This document shows positions 17,030 to 26,091 of a stretch of DNA of 64,000 bases, piece by piece. The position numbers and the translations under genes were made by a program. The notes beneath the pieces are model-generated. The model did no database searches. It was given only the letters and a program-made list of their open reading frames with translations, and was not told the origin of the DNA. The stretch comes from Paenibacillus rhizosphaerae. GTDB lineage: Bacteria > Bacillota > Bacilli > Paenibacillales > Paenibacillaceae. Position 1 is the stretch's first letter; each line of letters opens with the position of its first letter. The stretch covers positions 1 to 64,000 of the forward strand of contig NZ_JACHXJ010000005.1 of the NCBI RefSeq assembly GCF_014192015.1, written 5' to 3'.

Positions 17030-18916
17030 ATGAGTTATGATGGAGGCAACTATGATGTCATCGTCATCGGCGCAGGTCATGCTGGCTGTGAAGCTGCCTT
17101 GGCCGCAGCGCGGATGGGCTGCAACACACTGATGATTACCATCAATCTGGACATGGTCGCATTTATGCCGTGCAACCCTTCGATCGGGGGACCGGCCAAA
17201 GGACATGTCGTCCGTGAAATCGATGCACTTGGCGGCGAAATGGGACGCAATATTGATAAAACGTTTATTCAAATGCGGATGCTGAACACAGGGAAGGGGC
17301 CAGCCGTGCATGCACTGCGTGCGCAAGCCGACAAGTTCCTGTATCAACAAACGATGAAGGAAACGATGGAGAAGGAACCGAACCTGACGATGCGTCAAGG
17401 TATGGTGGAACAACTGATTGTCGAAGACGGCGTCTGCGTCGGCGTGGTGACGAAAACCGGCACCGCGTACCGGGCCAAATCAACAGTGCTGACTACCGGC
17501 ACGTATCTGCGCGGGAAAGTCATTATGGGTGAGCTGACGTACGAAAGCGGACCGAACAACCAACAGCCTTCGGTGAAGCTGGCGGAAAACCTGCGTGAGC
17601 TGGGCTTCGATCTCGTTCGCTTTAAGACCGGTACGCCTCCGCGCGTGCACAAGTCCACCATTGACTTCTCCAAAACGGAAATTCAACCAGGGGATGAAAA
17701 ACCTAAGTTTTTCTCCTATGAAACGGAATCTTCCGATAACGAGCAGCTTCCTTGCTGGTTGACGTATACTTCGGTGGAAACCCACCGCATTATTAATGAA
17801 AACCTGCACCGGGCACCGATGTTCTCCGGTATTATTGAAGGAACAGGACCACGTTACTGCCCATCGATTGAGGATAAAATCGTGCGCTTTAGCGACAAGC
17901 CGAAGCATCAAATTTTCCTCGAGCCGGAAGGCAAGAACACCTCTGAATATTATGTCCAAGGCCTGTCCACCAGTATGCCTGAAGACGTTCAGCTGGCGAT
18001 GCTGCGCAGTATCCCTGGCCTGGAAAAGGTTGAAATGATGCGTAACGGCTATGCGATCGAATATGACGCTATGGTGCCGACGCAGCTGTGGCCGTCTCTG
18101 GAAACGAAGAAAATGCCGGGCCTCTTCACGGCCGGTCAAATTAACGGAACCTCCGGTTACGAAGAAGCCGCAGGTCAAGGCATCATGGCGGGCATTAACG
18201 CCGCGCGCAAAGTACAGGGCAAGGAACCGGTCATTCTGGATCGTTCGCAAGGCTATATCGGTGTTCTGATCGACGACCTCGTGACGAAAGGTACCAACGA
18301 GCCTTACCGTCTGTTGACTTCCCGTGCGGAATACAGACTGCTGCTTCGCCATGACAATGCCGATCTGCGTTTGACACCGGTGGGTCATGAAATCGGCCTG
18401 ATTTCGGAAGAACGGTTCGCGAAATTTTTGGATAAGAAGGAAAAAGTCGAGCTGGAAATCGAACGTCTTCGTTCGACGAAGGTGGGTCCTTCCCATGTAA
18501 ATGCACTGCTAGAATCGATTGGCTCGGCTCCCATTCAGGATGGCAGCAACCTGCTGACCATTCTGCGCCGTCCCGAAGTGACCCACAGCCATATTGAACA
18601 AATTTCACCTTCGCCGTATGAACTGACGGAAGAAATGAAGGAGCAAGTGGAAATTCAAATCAAATATGCAGGGTATATCGAAAAGCAGCTGATCCATGTG
18701 GAGCGTCTGCAAAAGATGGATAAGAAGAAGATTCCGGAATCGATCGACTATAACGATGTTCAAGGTATTGCCATTGAGGCTCGTCAAAAGCTCAGCAGCA
18801 TCCGTCCGATTTCGATCGGTCAAGCTTCACGCATTTCCGGCGTAACGCCGGCGGATATCTCGATTCTGCTGGTATATCTGGAACATTATAATCGCGTTAC
18901 AGCGGCAAGAGGTTAA
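17030..18916 (+). CDS. mnmG: tRNA uridine-5-carboxymethylaminomethyl modification enzyme MnmG
   Basis: This FAD enzyme is the partner of MnmE. The N-terminal dinucleotide-binding motif VIGAGHAGCEAALAAARMG (about 11-29) and the conserved CNPSIGGPAKGH and GLFTAGQINGTSGYEEAAGQ segments are present. From ATG 17030 (GGAGG, 8 bases upstream) it is 628 residues, identical in length to the B. subtilis protein. Its stop is only 3 bases before rsmG. Confidence 0.97.
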   Translation: MSYDGGNYDVIVIGAGHAGCEAALAAARMGCNTLMITINLDMVAFMPCNPSIGGPAKGHVVREIDALGGEMGRNIDKTFIQMRMLNTGKGPAVHALRAQADKFLYQQTMKETMEKEPNLTMRQGMVEQLIVEDGVCVGVVTKTGTAYRAKSTVLTTGTYLRGKVIMGELTYESGPNNQQPSVKLAENLRELGFDLVRFKTGTPPRVHKSTIDFSKTEIQPGDEKPKFFSYETESSDNEQLPCWLTYTSVETHRIINENLHRAPMFSGIIEGTGPRYCPSIEDKIVRFSDKPKHQIFLEPEGKNTSEYYVQGLSTSMPEDVQLAMLRSIPGLEKVEMMRNGYAIEYDAMVPTQLWPSLETKKMPGLFTAGQINGTSGYEEAAGQGIMAGINAARKVQGKEPVILDRSQGYIGVLIDDLVTKGTNEPYRLLTSRAEYRLLLRHDNADLRLTPVGHEIGLISEERFAKFLDKKEKVELEIERLRSTKVGPSHVNALLESIGSAPIQDGSNLLTILRRPEVTHSHIEQISPSPYELTEEMKEQVEIQIKYAGYIEKQLIHVERLQKMDKKKIPESIDYNDVQGIAIEARQKLSSIRPISIGQASRISGVTPADISILLVYLEHYNRVTAARG

Positions 18917-18919
18917 CGA

Positions 18920-19642
18920 ATGGATCCAATACAAGAGCAGTTTGTGCAGCGTTTGAAAGAACATGGCATTACCCTCGAACCATCCCAGCTGGAACAATTT
19001 GAAATTTATTTCAAGGAACTGGTGGAGTGGAACGAGAAAATGAACCTTACCGGGATTACCGAGCGGGAGCAGGTGTATACGAAGCATTTCTATGATTCCA
19101 TCTCTCTGGCTTTTTATGTGAATATGGGGGAGATCGGGACACTAGCCGATATTGGCTCCGGAGCGGGATTCCCGGGGATCCCGCTGAAAATTTGCTTTCC
19201 ACACTTGAAGCTGACGATTATCGACTCGTTGAACAAACGCATTTCCTTCCTTCAGCACATTGTGCAGGAGACCGGACTTAAGGATATAGAGCTTCTCCAT
19301 GGCCGAGCTGAGGACTGGGGAAGGAAAACGGGATACCGAGATCATTTTGATCTCGTTACCGCCCGTGCGGTGGCCAGGCTGGCCGTACTGAATGAATTCT
19401 GCCTTCCCTTCGTCAAAGTGAATGGTCTGTTTGCGTCGATGAAGGGAAGCGATCCGGCGGAAGAGGTACAAGAGGCCGCCAAGAGTTTAAAAGAACTTCG
19501 GGGCAAGGTGATCGAAGTGGAACGCTTTTTGCTGCCTGTGGAGGAATCGGCTCGCCATATTGTCCAGATCCGCAAGACTGCGCCAACCCCTGGTAAATAT
19601 CCGAGAAAGGCCGGAACGGCTGTTAAATCTCCCTTGGTGTAA
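18920..19642 (+). CDS. rsmG: 16S rRNA (guanine-N7) methyltransferase RsmG
   Basis: This SAM-dependent enzyme methylates G527 (E. coli numbering) of 16S rRNA. The SAM-binding loop DIGSGAGFPGIPL (about 77-89) and the RAVARLAVLNE segment are typical. It has 240 residues, the normal length, and is directly coupled to mnmG. It is the last gene before the parS-bearing terminator. Confidence 0.96.
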   Translation: MDPIQEQFVQRLKEHGITLEPSQLEQFEIYFKELVEWNEKMNLTGITEREQVYTKHFYDSISLAFYVNMGEIGTLADIGSGAGFPGIPLKICFPHLKLTIIDSLNKRISFLQHIVQETGLKDIELLHGRAEDWGRKTGYRDHFDLVTARAVARLAVLNEFCLPFVKVNGLFASMKGSDPAEEVQEAAKSLKELRGKVIEVERFLLPVEESARHIVQIRKTAPTPGKYPRKAGTAVKSPLV

Positions 19643-19746
19643 TCAATATAAACTTGGTATTAGGAAGCTGTATCAACCTATAAAATGTGCACTCGACTGA
19701 CTTCCTATCACTGAACCGTCTGAAACCAAGTCATATGTATGGAATG

Positions 19747-19784
19747 AAGAGGATTGTTTCACGTGGAACAGTCCTCTTTTTTTT
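19747..19784 (+). terminator. Intrinsic terminator of the mnmE-mnmG-rsmG series, containing parS
   Basis: A 14-pair stem (arms 19747-19760 and 19765-19778, 12 Watson-Crick and 2 G-U pairs) with an ACGT loop is followed by eight T residues (19777-19784). The stem contains the whole parS sequence. Confidence 0.85.
19755..19770. promoter_or_regulatory. parS centromere site (rsmG-noc)
   Basis: TGTTTCACGTGGAACA matches the 16-base Bacillus parS consensus with one substitution and is identical to the copy inside parB. ParB binds such sites and spreads as a CTP clamp, marking the origin for segregation. Confidence 0.88.
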
Positions 19785-20285
19785 AGATTATAGAATTATA
19801 ATATAACGGTGCTGAATCATTGGAAAATCGCAAGAAAAGCTTCCGTTAGAAGCGTTTTGTCTTCTTTAAAGTAACATCGATAAATGCTTTTCCCAATGTG
19901 AAATAATGGTTAAATGGCAGGAAAAATCGGGAACTTTGGAGAATAGGATTATATGAAGAAAAGTGGTAGAATAGAGTATAAACTGTATTCTATGAACCGG
20001 CTTCAAATGGTATGATAGAGAGGGATGGTCATTGGTAAGTGGTCCGACTGTCAGACCGTTCAGTCATGTGAACCTTATACATAAAATACGATCGGATCTG
20101 ACGATTCTCATCTTCCATTTTTGAAGTCATAGAAATGTCTTTCTATGTCTGGATGGCAGCTATCAAAGCTCAAGGGTAGCCGGTTAGTTTGTTACCCATA
20201 TCCAATCATGGATGTCTCGATGACCTGTAGATTGTTGTTAGGTGCTCTAGCGGTGCTATTACGAATTTAGGTGGTAATATACGGA
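19785..20285. other. Non-coding region before noc
   Basis: These 500 bases contain no supportable gene. An inverted repeat TAGAATA-N12-TATTCTA lies at 19967-19992. The remainder is AT-rich with no clear promoter that could be fixed by eye, although one for noc is expected here. Confidence 0.4.
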
Positions 20286-21101
20286 ATGAAAGAACAATTT
20301 TCTAAATTGTTTGGTTTGACGGAACGAAGCAATGGGGATGAAGTAAAGCGAATTCCGGTGGTAGAAATCGTGAGCAGTCCTTACCAGCCCCGGACCATTT
20401 TTGATGACGATAAAATCGACGAACTCTGTCAAACGATCAAGACGCATGGGGTGATCCAGCCCATTGTTGTTCGTATCCGTAATGCCAAATACGAGATTAT
20501 TGCCGGTGAACGGCGCTGGCGTGCCGTTTCCAAACTCGGTTTGGAGACCATTCCCGCCATTGTCCGTGAATTTAACGATTCCCAAGCTGCTTCCATTGCG
20601 TTGATCGAAAACCTCCAGCGTGAAGGTCTGACCTCTATCGAGGAAGCTGTTGCTTACCAAAAGCTCATTGACCTTCATCAACTTACGCAGGAGAGCTTGG
20701 CGCAGCGCCTTGGGAAAAGCCAATCAACGATTGCCAATAAAATCCGGCTGCTTCATCTTCCTGAAGAAGTGAAGAACGCACTGATGGAGCGCAAAATTAC
20801 TGAGCGGCACGCCCGCGCGTTATTGTCCCTCGATACCGAGGAGCTGCAGCTGAAAGTGCTGGCTGAGATTGTATCCAAGGAACTGAATGTGAAACAAACG
20901 GAAGCTAGAGTTGCGTTTTACAAGGAATCGGCCAAAATCAAAAAGGCAAAACGTATCTCTTATTCCAAGGACGTCCGGTTGGCATTGAACACGATTCGCC
21001 AATCCATTGACATGGTGTCTGGATCCGGGATGGCCATTAAAACGCAGGAAAACGATCATGAGGATCATTATGAGATCGTGATCAAAATTCCTAAGCGCTA
21101 A
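20286..21101 (+). CDS. noc: Nucleoid occlusion protein Noc
   Basis: This ParB-family DNA-binding protein stops cell division over the nucleoid. It begins MKEQFSKLFGL, a membrane-targeting amphipathic start typical of Noc, then has the CTPase region (GVIQPIVVR, YEIIAGERRWRA about 67-78) and a helix-turn-helix (LTQESLAQRLGKSQSTIANKIRLL at 132-155). The ATG at 20286 is chosen by homology; AGGTGG lies 11 bases upstream. Length is 271 residues. It precedes soj-parB as in Bacillus, and a candidate Noc site lies at 29687-29700. Confidence 0.93.
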   Translation: MKEQFSKLFGLTERSNGDEVKRIPVVEIVSSPYQPRTIFDDDKIDELCQTIKTHGVIQPIVVRIRNAKYEIIAGERRWRAVSKLGLETIPAIVREFNDSQAASIALIENLQREGLTSIEEAVAYQKLIDLHQLTQESLAQRLGKSQSTIANKIRLLHLPEEVKNALMERKITERHARALLSLDTEELQLKVLAEIVSKELNVKQTEARVAFYKESAKIKKAKRISYSKDVRLALNTIRQSIDMVSGSGMAIKTQENDHEDHYEIVIKIPKR

Positions 21102-21114
21102 TACGATGGAGCTT

Positions 21115-21137
21115 AGCGGCTGATCGGCCGCTTTTTT
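21115..21137 (+). terminator. noc terminator
   Basis: An AGCGGC / GCCGCT stem (21115-21120, 21127-21132) with a 6-base loop is followed by a T-run. The remaining gap to soj (21138-21553) holds no visible gene. Confidence 0.8.
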
Positions 21138-21553
21138 CAGGAAGTTAAAATGAGTCATACCGAAACATGCTTCCCACAGTTCTGCATGATACGAATGAGT
21201 CCAATTGGCTCTAAAACCATGAAATTATATGTTCCAGATAGCAGAATTTCATAAGTCGGAAGGATAGAGGGGGAGGGGGAAAGTTCGCATCTCCTATTTT
21301 TCTCGTCATGGTTCTGAAATCAAAGTTGTTCATTGATGATGTCCGAATAATTGAGTAAAGGTTTTTCTTGTTATTCAAGCAAGGGGAAGCACACTACTGC
21401 AGGGCGAAGCCGTTTCTGCGTATCTGTATAATGAAGCACCGGATCTCTGATTTACCGCCGGGGTCATACAGGTATAAGCAGCCGTTTGTTTTGCTGATGA
21501 TCACAATCCCGCGACCTACAAGAAGAGTCTTCATACACATAGAGGTGAATTGA

Positions 21554-22315
21554 GTGTCCAAAATTATTGCCATAGCAAATCAAAAGGGCGGAGTCGGCAA
21601 GACGACAACCTCCGTCAATCTCGGTGCAGGATTGGCTTCGCTCGGGAAAAGGGTGCTGCTCGTCGATATCGATCCCCAGGGCAATACAACCAGTGGGGTA
21701 GGTGTCAACAAAGCGGATGTAGCGAACTGCATTTATGATGTGATCATCAATGATGTACATCCCAAGGATGCGATCCTGCAAACGCAAATCGAAGGACTTC
21801 ACATCATTCCGGCAACGATTCAATTAGCTGGAGCGGAAATTGAACTAGTGCCGACCATTTCTAGAGAGCTCCGGCTCAAAAAGTCGCTTCAGTTGGTGAA
21901 AGCAAATTATGACTATATTTTAATCGATTGTCCGCCGTCTCTTGGTATACTTACTATTAACTCACTTACTGCCGCTGACTCGGTCATTATTCCTATCCAG
22001 TGCGAGTACTATGCCCTTGAGGGATTAAGTCAGCTGCTGAATTCAATTCGTCTTGTCCAGAAGCATTTGAACACTTCGCTTCGCATCGAGGGCGTCCTGC
22101 TTACGATGCTGGATGCTCGGACAAATTTGGGAATTCAGGTAATTGAGGAAGTTAAGAAATACTTTCAGGAAAAAGTGTACCAAACGATTATTCCAAGAAA
22201 TATCCGGCTTAGTGAGGCTCCGTCCCATGGTCAGTCGATCATTACGTATGATCCGCGTTCGAAAGGCGCTGAGGTATATTTAGAGTTGGCAAAGGAAGTG
22301 ATTTCGTATGAGTAA
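21554..22315 (+). CDS. soj: Chromosome partitioning ATPase Soj (ParA)
   Basis: This 253-residue ParA/MinD-type ATPase has the deviant Walker A KGGVGKTTTSVNLG (about 11-24), Walker A' LLVDIDPQGN and Walker B LIDCPPSLG. It works with ParB in origin segregation and regulates DnaA in B. subtilis. It starts at GTG with AGAGGTG 6 bases upstream and overlaps parB by 8 bases. Confidence 0.96.
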   Translation: MSKIIAIANQKGGVGKTTTSVNLGAGLASLGKRVLLVDIDPQGNTTSGVGVNKADVANCIYDVIINDVHPKDAILQTQIEGLHIIPATIQLAGAEIELVPTISRELRLKKSLQLVKANYDYILIDCPPSLGILTINSLTAADSVIIPIQCEYYALEGLSQLLNSIRLVQKHLNTSLRIEGVLLTMLDARTNLGIQVIEEVKKYFQEKVYQTIIPRNIRLSEAPSHGQSIITYDPRSKGAEVYLELAKEVISYE

Positions 22316-23147
22316 ACGATTGGGTAAAGGGCTCGATGCTTTAATTCCTTCACTTTCGATTAATGAGGATGACAAAATCGTAGAAATCCCACTCAGCCAA
22401 CTTCGTGCCAATCCTTACCAGCCGCGCAAAGACTTTAACGAGGAATCTATTCAGGAATTGGCCGAATCGATTCGTCAGCATGGGGTCATTCAACCGATTA
22501 TTGTACGCAGCGTGCTCAAAGGATATGAAATTATTGCAGGGGAGCGGCGCTTTAGAGCTTCGCAATACTGCGGTAAGGCAACCATCCCGGCGGTGGTCCG
22601 GACATTCAGCGATCAGCAGGTGATGGAGATTGCCTTGATTGAAAACCTGCAGCGTGAAAATTTGAATGCGATGGAAGTGGCTGTTGCTTATCAGGGTTTG
22701 ATGGATCAATATTCGCTAACACAGGAAGAACTATCGTTGAAAGTAGGGAAATCCAGATCCCATATTGCAAACTTCCTTCGCTTATTGGCTTTACCGGATG
22801 AAGTCAAAGACTATGTTTCACGTGGAACAATTTCCATGGGCCATGCGAGAGCGTTGGTTGGTCTCAAGGATTCGTCTCTCATTAAACAGTTGGCGAAGCA
22901 ATGCGTGAACAATGAGTGGAGCGTACGTGACCTGGAGGAGGCTGTGAAACAGCTCGACCGGAAGCCGGTGGATAAAAACAAGGCGAAGGTCAAAAAACGC
23001 GATCCATATATCGATAACTTGGAAGAGTCGTTACGGGAGCGGTTTAGAACGACAGTGAAGATCAAGCAAAATAAAGATAAGGGCAAAATTGAATTGAACT
23101 ATTACAGCAAACAGGACTTGGAACGGCTGCTGGAGTTATTGCAATAA
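22308..23147 (+). CDS. parB: Chromosome partitioning protein ParB (Spo0J)
   Basis: This 279-residue CTP-dependent clamp protein loads at parS and recruits SMC. The N-terminal CTP-binding motif EIIAGERRFRA (about 69-79) and a helix-turn-helix (LTQEELSLKVGKSRSHIANFLRLL, given here as positions 136-159) are visible, then a C-terminal dimerisation domain. A parS site lies inside the gene and encodes the VSRGT segment, as in B. subtilis spo0J. It is coupled to soj by overlap. Confidence 0.96.
   Translation: MSKRLGKGLDALIPSLSINEDDKIVEIPLSQLRANPYQPRKDFNEESIQELAESIRQHGVIQPIIVRSVLKGYEIIAGERRFRASQYCGKATIPAVVRTFSDQQVMEIALIENLQRENLNAMEVAVAYQGLMDQYSLTQEELSLKVGKSRSHIANFLRLLALPDEVKDYVSRGTISMGHARALVGLKDSSLIKQLAKQCVNNEWSVRDLEEAVKQLDRKPVDKNKAKVKKRDPYIDNLEESLRERFRTTVKIKQNKDKGKIELNYYSKQDLERLLELLQ
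22814..22829. promoter_or_regulatory. parS centromere site within parB
   Basis: TGTTTCACGTGGAACA lies inside the parB coding sequence, at the same place as the well-known B. subtilis spo0J parS. It is identical to the site at 19755-19770. Confidence 0.92.
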
Positions 23148-23162
23148 AGATCAGTGGATGGG

Positions 23163-23207
23163 ATGACGCGTCTAAGTGATTCCTGAAAGGGACCGAGGAT
23201 GCGTCAT
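23163..23207 (+). terminator. Possible parB terminator
   Basis: The arms ATGACGC (23163-23169) and GCGTCAT (23201-23207) with a long loop are followed by TCTTTGTT. The stem is short and the T-tract imperfect. Confidence 0.4.
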
Positions 23208-23239
23208 TCTTTGTTCCTTGGATCGGAGTGAAACAGGAT

Positions 23240-24388
23240 ATGAACTCAGTTGTATATCTGGATCATGCAGCGACCTCTTGGCCGAAACCGCCTGGTGTGC
23301 TGACGGCCATGCAAAAGGCGATGGAGGAAGCGGCGGCGAATCCAGGGCGGGGGAGCCATCAAATGGCCGTACAAGCGAGCAGGGTTCTCTTTGAGACCCG
23401 CCGGGTGCTGGCTCAGTTGTTTCGGGTGAAGAATCCCAACAACATCATTTTCACGTATAACACAACCCAGGCATTGAATATGGCGATCAAGGGGATCCTG
23501 AAGTCCGGTGACTACGTCGTTGCGACGATGATTGAACATAACTCCGTGAGGAGGCCACTGGAATATTTAATGCGGACACTTGATATTCATGTGGATTACA
23601 TTGGGGTAAATGATCAAGGAGAACTGAACATGCAGCAGTTGGAGGCATGCTTATCCAAGAGGCCGAGACTGGTCGTTTGCAGCCACAGCTCAAATCTGTT
23701 GGGAAGTATTCTGCCGATCCAGCAAATGGGTGAGTTGGCACACAGTGTTGGGTCAGTATTCTTGGTGGATGCCGCACAAAGCGCCGGCGTGCTGGACATT
23801 GATGTGGAGGCTTGCTGCATAGACATGCTGGCTTTTCCCGGTCATAAAGGGCTGCTCGGTCCGCAAGGAACGGGAGGGCTCTATTTATCCCCGGAGATTG
23901 ATCTGGAACCACTGATCCATGGAGGGACTGGCAGCCAATCGGAGGAAAAGGAAATGCCCAGCGTAAGGCCGGATCGGTATGAAGCGGGAACCTTGAACAC
24001 GGTCGGAATTGCCGGGCTAAGAGCAGGGGTGGAGTATGTACTAAAGGAAACCCCACAGCGGATTTATCAGCATGAATGGGCGTTGACCCAAATGATGATT
24101 GAGGGTTTGAAAGACCTGCCGGGTCTGAACCTGCTTGGTCCAGCACAAGGGAAGGAAAGGACCGGAATCGTGGCCTTCACGGTTGAGGGCCGGGATTCTA
24201 CGGAAATCGCCTTCCGCCTGGATCGGCAGTTTGGAATCGCGGTCAGGGCGGGGATGCACTGTACGCCATTGGCCCATTATGCGGTACGAACAGATCAGAC
24301 CGGAGCGGTGAGGGCAAGTGTTGGTGCGAACAGCACGGAGCAGGAGGTTCAACGGATGGTTGAAGCGATGGTCGAGCTGGTTCGTTGA
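23240..24388 (+). CDS. Cysteine desulfurase-like class V aminotransferase
   Basis: This PLP enzyme of about 382 residues resembles the NifS/SufS group. The PLP-lysine lies in FPGHKGLLGPQG (about 203-214) and a Cys in the active-site loop RAGMHCTP (about 338-345) matches the persulfide-forming position of cysteine desulfurases. The substrate in this subgroup is not known. The ATG at 23240 has GGAGTG 9 bases upstream; an in-frame GTG at 23228 is the alternative. It stands alone between parB and the DUF4446 gene. Confidence 0.82.
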   Translation: MNSVVYLDHAATSWPKPPGVLTAMQKAMEEAAANPGRGSHQMAVQASRVLFETRRVLAQLFRVKNPNNIIFTYNTTQALNMAIKGILKSGDYVVATMIEHNSVRRPLEYLMRTLDIHVDYIGVNDQGELNMQQLEACLSKRPRLVVCSHSSNLLGSILPIQQMGELAHSVGSVFLVDAAQSAGVLDIDVEACCIDMLAFPGHKGLLGPQGTGGLYLSPEIDLEPLIHGGTGSQSEEKEMPSVRPDRYEAGTLNTVGIAGLRAGVEYVLKETPQRIYQHEWALTQMMIEGLKDLPGLNLLGPAQGKERTGIVAFTVEGRDSTEIAFRLDRQFGIAVRAGMHCTPLAHYAVRTDQTGAVRASVGANSTEQEVQRMVEAMVELVR

Positions 24389-24591
24389 CTGGTAGGCCTG
24401 GACGCAAGCCCTCGGGGTCGATTTCTAATCAAATCATTGACGGCAAAACAAAACCGGTTACCCTGTGGAGCTGAGGGACAACCGGCAGAATTAGATTGGT
24501 TGTAATTTTTAACCTAATATTATTGAGTGACTATGAATATGTGGGATCACGATACGTTTTGAAAACGAGTAGGTCAGATTGAGGAAAAGGA

Positions 24592-25101
24592 ATGAACAGC
24601 ATGTCGGACTTAAATGATTTAATCAGCGAACAATTACCAGGAATCATTGGCGGGATCGTATTCCTCATTTTGATCTTGCTCGTGTTGGTGCTGACACAAG
24701 GGGCAAAGCTTAGAAAAATTCGCCGTAAATACGAAACGATGATGGCCGGCAGCGGGGTGGAGGATTTAGAGACACTGCTCATCGATCTAAAGACACAGGT
24801 GGACAGCGTGGAGGATGAGCAGCAGCAACAGCGTGAATCCTTGTCAACGGCATTGAATAATCTTCAAACGATCAAAGGTAATATCGGTATTAAACGCTAC
24901 AATGCATTCAGCGAACGAGGGAGCGATCTAAGCTTCTCGATTGCGATCGTTGATGCTGACCGAAGCGGAGTCGTCATCACTGCGCTATACAGCCGTGACA
25001 GCTCCTATGTTTATGCTAAGCCGGTAGAAGCCGGGCAGTCGACTTATCCTCTTTCTCCGGAAGAGGCAGAGGCGATTACTCTAGCCTTGCAAAAAGCGTA
25101 G
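24592..25101 (+). CDS. DUF4446 family membrane protein
   Basis: This 169-residue protein has one N-terminal membrane span (about 17-36), then a coiled-coil-like charged segment (about 45-95) and a C-terminal domain with IGIKRYNAFSERGSDLSFSIA, the hallmark of DUF4446. Function is unknown, but the family commonly sits near parB in Bacillales. Its last 26 bases overlap the tail of the convergent yyaC gene. Confidence 0.82.
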   Translation: MNSMSDLNDLISEQLPGIIGGIVFLILILLVLVLTQGAKLRKIRRKYETMMAGSGVEDLETLLIDLKTQVDSVEDEQQQQRESLSTALNNLQTIKGNIGIKRYNAFSERGSDLSFSIAIVDADRSGVVITALYSRDSSYVYAKPVEAGQSTYPLSPEEAEAITLALQKA

Positions 25102-25681
25102 TACGGGCTTTCCATTCCTTGATGGCGGAATGAAGGCTTGAGGCAATAATTTCGGACAAACGCATCACCAAGCTCAGCCTGGTGTTCTGCAATACAAAGT
25201 ATTCCATAAAGCCGCCGACATTAACGATACCCGTCAAATGGATATCGCCAACCGGCGGTAATTCTTTATGTACGCCTGCACCGGGCTTAAGCGGGCCGTT
25301 GGCGACTTGAATGCAGCCTACGCTGGAGGATTGTCCCAGGCACGCGTCGATGCCGATGACAAACGGATTGTCATACAGCGAATAGATCGAGGAGAGCGTC
25401 TCCTGAAGGTTAACGGCATGCACAGGCTCGTCCAGCGTACCAAACAAGTGGAACCATGGATTATTATACCGGGCCAATGCCGTGCCTACCAAAGGACCGA
25501 GGCAATCGCCCGTGGATCGGTCGGTGCCGATACATACAACGATGACCTGTTGATTTTCCCCGGCTTGAGAGAGATGAAACAGAAGACGATGAATAATTGC
25601 GGAATGGATTTCAGGGTCTGTATGTGGTATTTTTAAGCATGTAGGCTCCTGTTTGGGAGACGTTTTTGGCCACTGAGTCAT
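25076..25681 (-). CDS. yyaC: Spore protein YyaC (DUF1256, GPR-protease-like fold)
   Basis: This protein of 201 residues belongs to the YyaC family, which resembles the germination protease fold and is linked to sporulation. Conserved segments are VVCIGTDRSTGDCLGPLVG (about 48-66), FVIGIDACLG and GDIHLTGIVNVGG. The start at 25681 is set by AAGGAGAGG 8 bases upstream; a longer reading has no ribosome site. It is one of three genes in the window read against replication. Its tail overlaps the DUF4446 gene. Confidence 0.88.
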   Translation of the reverse strand: MTQWPKTSPKQEPTCLKIPHTDPEIHSAIIHRLLFHLSQAGENQQVIVVCIGTDRSTGDCLGPLVGTALARYNNPWFHLFGTLDEPVHAVNLQETLSSIYSLYDNPFVIGIDACLGQSSSVGCIQVANGPLKPGAGVHKELPPVGDIHLTGIVNVGGFMEYFVLQNTRLSLVMRLSEIIASSLHSAIKEWKARTTLFARLE

Positions 25682-25812
25682 AGAATCTTCCTCTCCTTGC
25701 ATTTGGTAGTAACTAGTATATGGAAGGATGAGGGTTTTTATACTTCGCGCAGAGATTCCATAGAAAAAGTAATACGGAAGAATGCAGCACAAATCAGGGT
25801 GGGGAGAAACGG

Positions 25813-26085
25813 ATGGTGGCGGAGATGGAAACCTGGATGCTGATTGCTTTTGATTCGACGCAGCAGGCGCTGCGCGCCGAGATGCTGCTTGAATATGCAG
25901 ATATTGAAATTGATTTATTTCCTACGCCAAAGGAAATTACAGCGGGCTGTGCATTGTCGATCCAGTTCCCTCCAAACGAGCTGGAGAGCGTACAGACGAT
26001 CATCGAGCAGGAGCAGGTGGAGATTCGGGGAATCTACTTCAAAGACAGCACAGAGGGCTATAAGAGCATCGAGAATAGGAGGTAG
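25813..26085 (+). CDS. DUF3343 domain protein
   Basis: This 90-residue protein fits the DUF3343 family, described as putative sulfur- or selenium-carrier-like proteins. It has the expected beta-alpha pattern and one conserved Cys in TAGCALSI (about 52-59 region). A GGGGAG site lies 6 bases before the ATG. It is followed after 6 bases by the MscS gene, so the two are probably cotranscribed. The biochemical role is unknown. Confidence 0.72.
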   Translation: MVAEMETWMLIAFDSTQQALRAEMLLEYADIEIDLFPTPKEITAGCALSIQFPPNELESVQTIIEQEQVEIRGIYFKDSTEGYKSIENRR

Positions 26086-26091
26086 AGTTGA

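Noticed and set aside
24446..24492. CCGGTT / AACCGG hairpin after the desulfurase-like gene
   Set aside because: No T-tract follows on the plus strand, so it is not a convincing terminator for that gene.
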